From assembly GCF_051251695.1 (NCBI RefSeq), contig NZ_JBPOEU010000013.1:1-64000 (forward strand): a stretch of DNA of 64,000 nt, in the 5' to 3' direction. The DNA is from Maritalea sp051251695. GTDB lineage: Bacteria > Pseudomonadota > Alphaproteobacteria > Rhizobiales > Devosiaceae. The notes under the pieces were generated by a model that saw nothing but the letters and a program-made list of their open reading frames with translations, was not told the origin of the DNA and did not search any database. Made by a program: the position numbers and the translations under genes. Shown here piece after piece: positions 61,242-64,000 of the stretch (the stretch's first letter is position 1; the number at the start of each line of letters is the position of its first letter).

Positions 61242-63071
61242 TTAGACCCCATAATACCATGGCGCAACTATGCTAAATGTTATCCAAACCAAAAGGATAA
61301 GTGGCACACCAGCGATGAAGTAATGTTTGAACCGATAATGCCCTGGGCCCATTACGAGCAAATTGGTTTGATACCCAATGGGGGAGGCAAACGAAGCGTT
61401 GGCACCAAGGATTACAGCTACAACAAACGGAAGCGGATCGACGCCTAAACTCTGCGCGGTTGATATCGCAATTGGTGTAAATAGCACTGCAGTGGCATTG
61501 TTGCTCAGCACATTGGTCAGAATTGCTACGATAATGAAGATGATCGCCATCACAAGAGACGGCGTGACGTTGCCCAAGCCGCCCACAGCCCAATCAGCCA
61601 GCAATTGCGCACCTCCGGTTGCTTCAAGAGCGCCAGACATTGCGATTGCAGAGCCAACGAGCAAAATGATTCGACGGTCAATGGCACGGGTCGCCTGGCG
61701 TACGTTCAAACAGCCGGTGGCTAGCATGCCAAACGCCCCAGCAATGGCGGCAAACACAATGGGCACGAACCCAGTAGCAATTGCTGCGACAGTTGCCAGA
61801 AAGACCATTTGTGCTCGAAACGCAAACCGATGAGGCCGCAATTCTGACGCGCTCCACTCAATCACGACAATGTCTTGCAACCCGCGCATTCTGTTGATGC
61901 GGTCAGCTGGCCCAGCGATTAGCAATACATCGCCAGCTTCCAATCGAATGTCTGATAGTGATTCGCGGGGCATGCGGCTACGTCGCTCGACGCCCAAAAT
62001 CAGACAGCCATGTTGCGCCAAAAATCCGCGTTGATCGATACCGTTGTTGATTAGGCGTGAGCCGGGCTGCACCAGCGCTTCACACATCACAACGCCGTGG
62101 TCTGTGGTGCCTTCGTCCGCACCAGGCTTTAGCGGCGTATCAAAAGCGCGCCATTGCTTTAGGGCGTCGGTCAGTTTCTCTCGGGTGGCAGCAAGAATCA
62201 GCACATCACCTGTACGAAGAGTAATGTCGTCGAACGGTGGCAAATAGCGATGATAGCCCCGAATGACCGCCCTAACGGTCATGGTCGTTATCTTGGGGAA
62301 CATGCCAGCGACGGTTTTTTCCCCAACCAACGGGTGGCTATCGTAAAGCCGAATTTCTGAAATGAATTGTAAGTTGCGTTGCTGAACTTCTTGTCCGTCT
62401 GCATTTACGGCGCTTGGCAGTAATTTGGGCATGACAAACAAAACATATACGCCACCCACTAGCGCCATTACGGAGCCCGGCACTGTGAAAGCGAAAAAGT
62501 CTAACCCCTTAACACCTGCACCAACCGCAATACCAGCGGCCAAAAGGTTGGTGGAAGAGCCGATCAGCGTGGTCATACCGCCAAGTATCGATATGAAGCT
62601 TAGGGGCATCATTATTTTAGGTGTCGGTAGCTTGCGCCGGGCCGCGACGGCTGTGAGCAGCGGTATGAACATAACAACGACCGGCGTATTGTTGATGAAC
62701 GCGCTCGCAACACCTGCAATGATGAGGACGATGGGAATAACACGTTGGGGATGTCGTGGCCAAAGTCGTTCAAAAGTCTTCGTCAGACTGCCAAGAGCAT
62801 CTGTTTGAAACAAAGCTTGCCCGATAACAAGGAGCGCTAAGATCGTCAGCAATGACGGGTTAGAAAACCCGGACAGTAATTCTTCGGCTTCTAGCCCTGC
62901 TTCCGGCGCCAGCAAGCCGATTGCCATCAATACAACAATTGCACCAAGCGCGACCAGCTCCAAGGAAACGAGTTCAGTTGCGAACAGTACAATTGCAATA
63001 GCAATTACCGCAAAACTTGCCCACATGGCTAAAGAATCAGCGCTTAAAATTTGTGCAACCATGGTCGACAC
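61242..63071 (-). CDS. SLC13/DASS family transporter with RCK (TrkA-C) domains
   Basis: This 609-residue inner-membrane protein has about ten to twelve helices. Two cytoplasmic TrkA-C (RCK-C) domains are inserted near the middle (about residues 210-390; LRTGDVLILAATREKL and RLEAGDVLLIAGPADR). The membrane part carries SNP and NNT motifs (GFSNPSLLT, SAFINNTPVVVMF, GSSTNLLA, NVLSNNATAVLFTPI), as in DASS transporters of dicarboxylates or sulfate. The inserted RCK-C domains suggest ligand or nucleotide gating. The substrate is not assignable from sequence. Confidence 0.93.
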   Translation of the reverse strand: MSTMVAQILSADSLAMWASFAVIAIAIVLFATELVSLELVALGAIVVLMAIGLLAPEAGLEAEELLSGFSNPSLLTILALLVIGQALFQTDALGSLTKTFERLWPRHPQRVIPIVLIIAGVASAFINNTPVVVMFIPLLTAVAARRKLPTPKIMMPLSFISILGGMTTLIGSSTNLLAAGIAVGAGVKGLDFFAFTVPGSVMALVGGVYVLFVMPKLLPSAVNADGQEVQQRNLQFISEIRLYDSHPLVGEKTVAGMFPKITTMTVRAVIRGYHRYLPPFDDITLRTGDVLILAATREKLTDALKQWRAFDTPLKPGADEGTTDHGVVMCEALVQPGSRLINNGIDQRGFLAQHGCLILGVERRSRMPRESLSDIRLEAGDVLLIAGPADRINRMRGLQDIVVIEWSASELRPHRFAFRAQMVFLATVAAIATGFVPIVFAAIAGAFGMLATGCLNVRQATRAIDRRIILLVGSAIAMSGALEATGGAQLLADWAVGGLGNVTPSLVMAIIFIIVAILTNVLSNNATAVLFTPIAISTAQSLGVDPLPFVVAVILGANASFASPIGYQTNLLVMGPGHYRFKHYFIAGVPLILLVWITFSIVAPWYYGV

Positions 63072-63152
63072 ATTGCCGATTAGCTAGCCGACCTCCAAGC
63101 ACAAATTTGGACTATACGCACCGAAATCAACACTTTTTGTGCTTTTTTACCA

Positions 63153-63707
63153 CTATTCGTCCCAGCGTGGATTGGTAGGCGAAACCCATGGTTCATCATA
63201 GCCGCGCACTTCTTCTTGCCAAAAACGTTGCATGGGTGAACGACGAACCATCAATGTGCCGACAACAAGGTCATGCAACATCTGACGACGCTTAGTGAAA
63301 AGCGGAACCAGAAGAACAAGCGGGGTGAGGGATTGCGAAATCCAACCTACAATTGGGTGCAAAATGGCCAAGCCACCGTCAAGCGTGCGGGTGCGGGTTG
63401 GCGTCAGCACAATGTCCATCAACTGCATGCCGATGGTCGCCCGGGCAGGAGAACCTAGCGTAATGACATAATATGCGAATATCACGCCGGGCACCAAAAT
63501 AAAGTAACCGAGCCAAGCAAGACCGAGTGTCAGAATGCCCAAAATACCCAGAATGACGGCGGAAACAGCGATCGAAGCGATCAGAATTACCGCGTCAATT
63601 ATGAACGCGAAAACGCGACGTTTCAAAACACCCTCAAAAAGTTCAGGGGAAGTGTCAGGTGTTGGCAGGTCGTCACGCATATTCAGTCCAAATGTATCTT
63701 TTGGCAT
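63153..63707 (-). CDS. RDD family membrane protein
   Basis: This 184-residue protein carries the RDD domain. It has the signature FEGVLKRRVFAFIIDAVIL, a second helix region (GLAWLGYFILVPGVIFAYYV) and the downstream RATIGMQLMDI segment, followed by a third hydrophobic stretch (TPLVLLVPLF) and MLHDLVVGTLMVRR. RDD proteins are poorly understood; some act in ion transport. It stands upstream of the SLC13 gene on the same strand with an 81-base gap. Confidence 0.92.
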   Translation of the reverse strand: MPKDTFGLNMRDDLPTPDTSPELFEGVLKRRVFAFIIDAVILIASIAVSAVILGILGILTLGLAWLGYFILVPGVIFAYYVITLGSPARATIGMQLMDIVLTPTRTRTLDGGLAILHPIVGWISQSLTPLVLLVPLFTKRRQMLHDLVVGTLMVRRSPMQRFWQEEVRGYDEPWVSPTNPRWDE

Positions 63708-63882
63708 TGTTCGTCTCCATCTCTAACGCATAGATGGTTCAAAAATCGAGTGGAACAAGTGCAAAATGCCAAATTATCGGCGTAGGCCGTCATTTGAGTT
63801 TTGCGACGGCCATTCTGCACGGTCGTCGCTGTCATATGAAACGTATGCAAAACCGTATTGCTGCAGTTTTTGTTGCAGCGTC

Positions 63883-64000
63883 CTAATTGATGGCGTTGCC
63901 CAGTGCTTTTATACCTGCCGCACCGATAGTTATGTCAAGCTTAGGTGTAGTCGCGCCACTAACACCAATTCCGCCAACGAGTTCATTGTTTATATAAATC
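63883..64000 (-). CDS. C-terminal end of a GlcG/HbpS family protein (cut by window edge)
   Basis: Only the last 38 residues are present, ending at TAG (63883-63885). They read IYINNELVGGIGVSGATTPK and then DITIGAAGIKALG, which is the C-terminal motif of the GlcG/HbpS (DUF336) family, with the GAIGVSGG-like turn. The N-terminal part lies beyond 64000. Such proteins bind haem or cobalamin or are of unknown function. The reading frame is clear; the exact role cannot be judged from a fragment. Confidence 0.65.
   Translation of the reverse strand, partial: IYINNELVGGIGVSGATTPKLDITIGAAGIKALGNAIN

Overview
The window is a chromosomal segment of an alphaproteobacterium, most likely of the order Hyphomicrobiales (Rhizobiales). 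The main evidence is the conserved run rpoZ-rel-pyrE-acpS-lepB-rnc-era-recO-parC near the right end, one bifunctional Rel protein, a Bpt-type N-end-rule transferase and a classical alphaproteobacterial porin. Base composition is moderate, neither GC-rich nor strongly AT-rich. A marine Devosia/Maritalea-like lineage is only a guess. No rRNA genes, CRISPR arrays or intact phages were seen. One tRNA gene, tRNA-Ser(GCT), is present.

Layout. Bases 1-9200 hold housekeeping and envelope genes: a DUF4344 metallopeptidase, an ABC-F ATPase, ndk, a molybdopterin oxidoreductase, a TSUP permease, and DUF2147 and DUF2254 proteins. Bases 9560-10370 are tRNA-Ser flanked by the scar of nested mobile elements: an IS3-type orfA fused in frame to the 3' end of a tyrosine integrase, then a serine-recombinase tail. 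Bases 10.5-17.4 kb carry secreted proteins of unknown function, a NarL-type two-component pair whose kinase has a PDZ-like sensor region, and a three-gene minus-strand operon led by a ClpP/SppA-fold periplasmic protein.

Bases 17.6-24.5 kb form a catabolic cluster: a ROK regulator divergent from a binding-protein ABC transporter, a glycerophosphodiester phosphodiesterase and an inositol-monophosphatase-family phosphatase. Together they suggest import and stepwise hydrolysis of a phosphorylated polyol or glycerophosphodiester. A nucleotidyltransferase and a GNAT acetyltransferase follow.

Bases 25.9-34.0 kb hold the most striking system. An AmiC-like amide sensor and an AmiR-like ANTAR antiterminator head an operon with a peptide-type ABC transporter and an acetamidase/formamidase. 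A strong intrinsic terminator lies in the leader directly before amiC, and an ANTAR-like hexaloop hairpin overlaps its 5' arm. This looks like amide-induced transcription antitermination of an amide uptake and hydrolysis pathway.

Bases 34-35.2 kb are a gene-poor stretch. Bases 35-44 kb encode a 2OG-Fe(II) oxygenase-like protein, a YegD-like Hsp70, a highly expressed porin, and a giant OmpA-family protein with about eight repeats and a long Ala/Glu/Lys coiled coil. A 38-residue membrane protein and a histone-H1-like membrane-anchored HhH protein follow it. Bases 44-50 kb carry an alpha/beta-hydrolase pseudoenzyme, a lytic transglycosylase, dapA, smpB, a family 5 uracil-DNA glycosylase and a NYN nuclease. 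Bases 50-64 kb carry the core cluster, then minus-strand genes for an EEP-family protein, Bpt, an SLC13/RCK transporter, an RDD protein and the C-terminal end of a GlcG/HbpS-like protein cut by the window edge.
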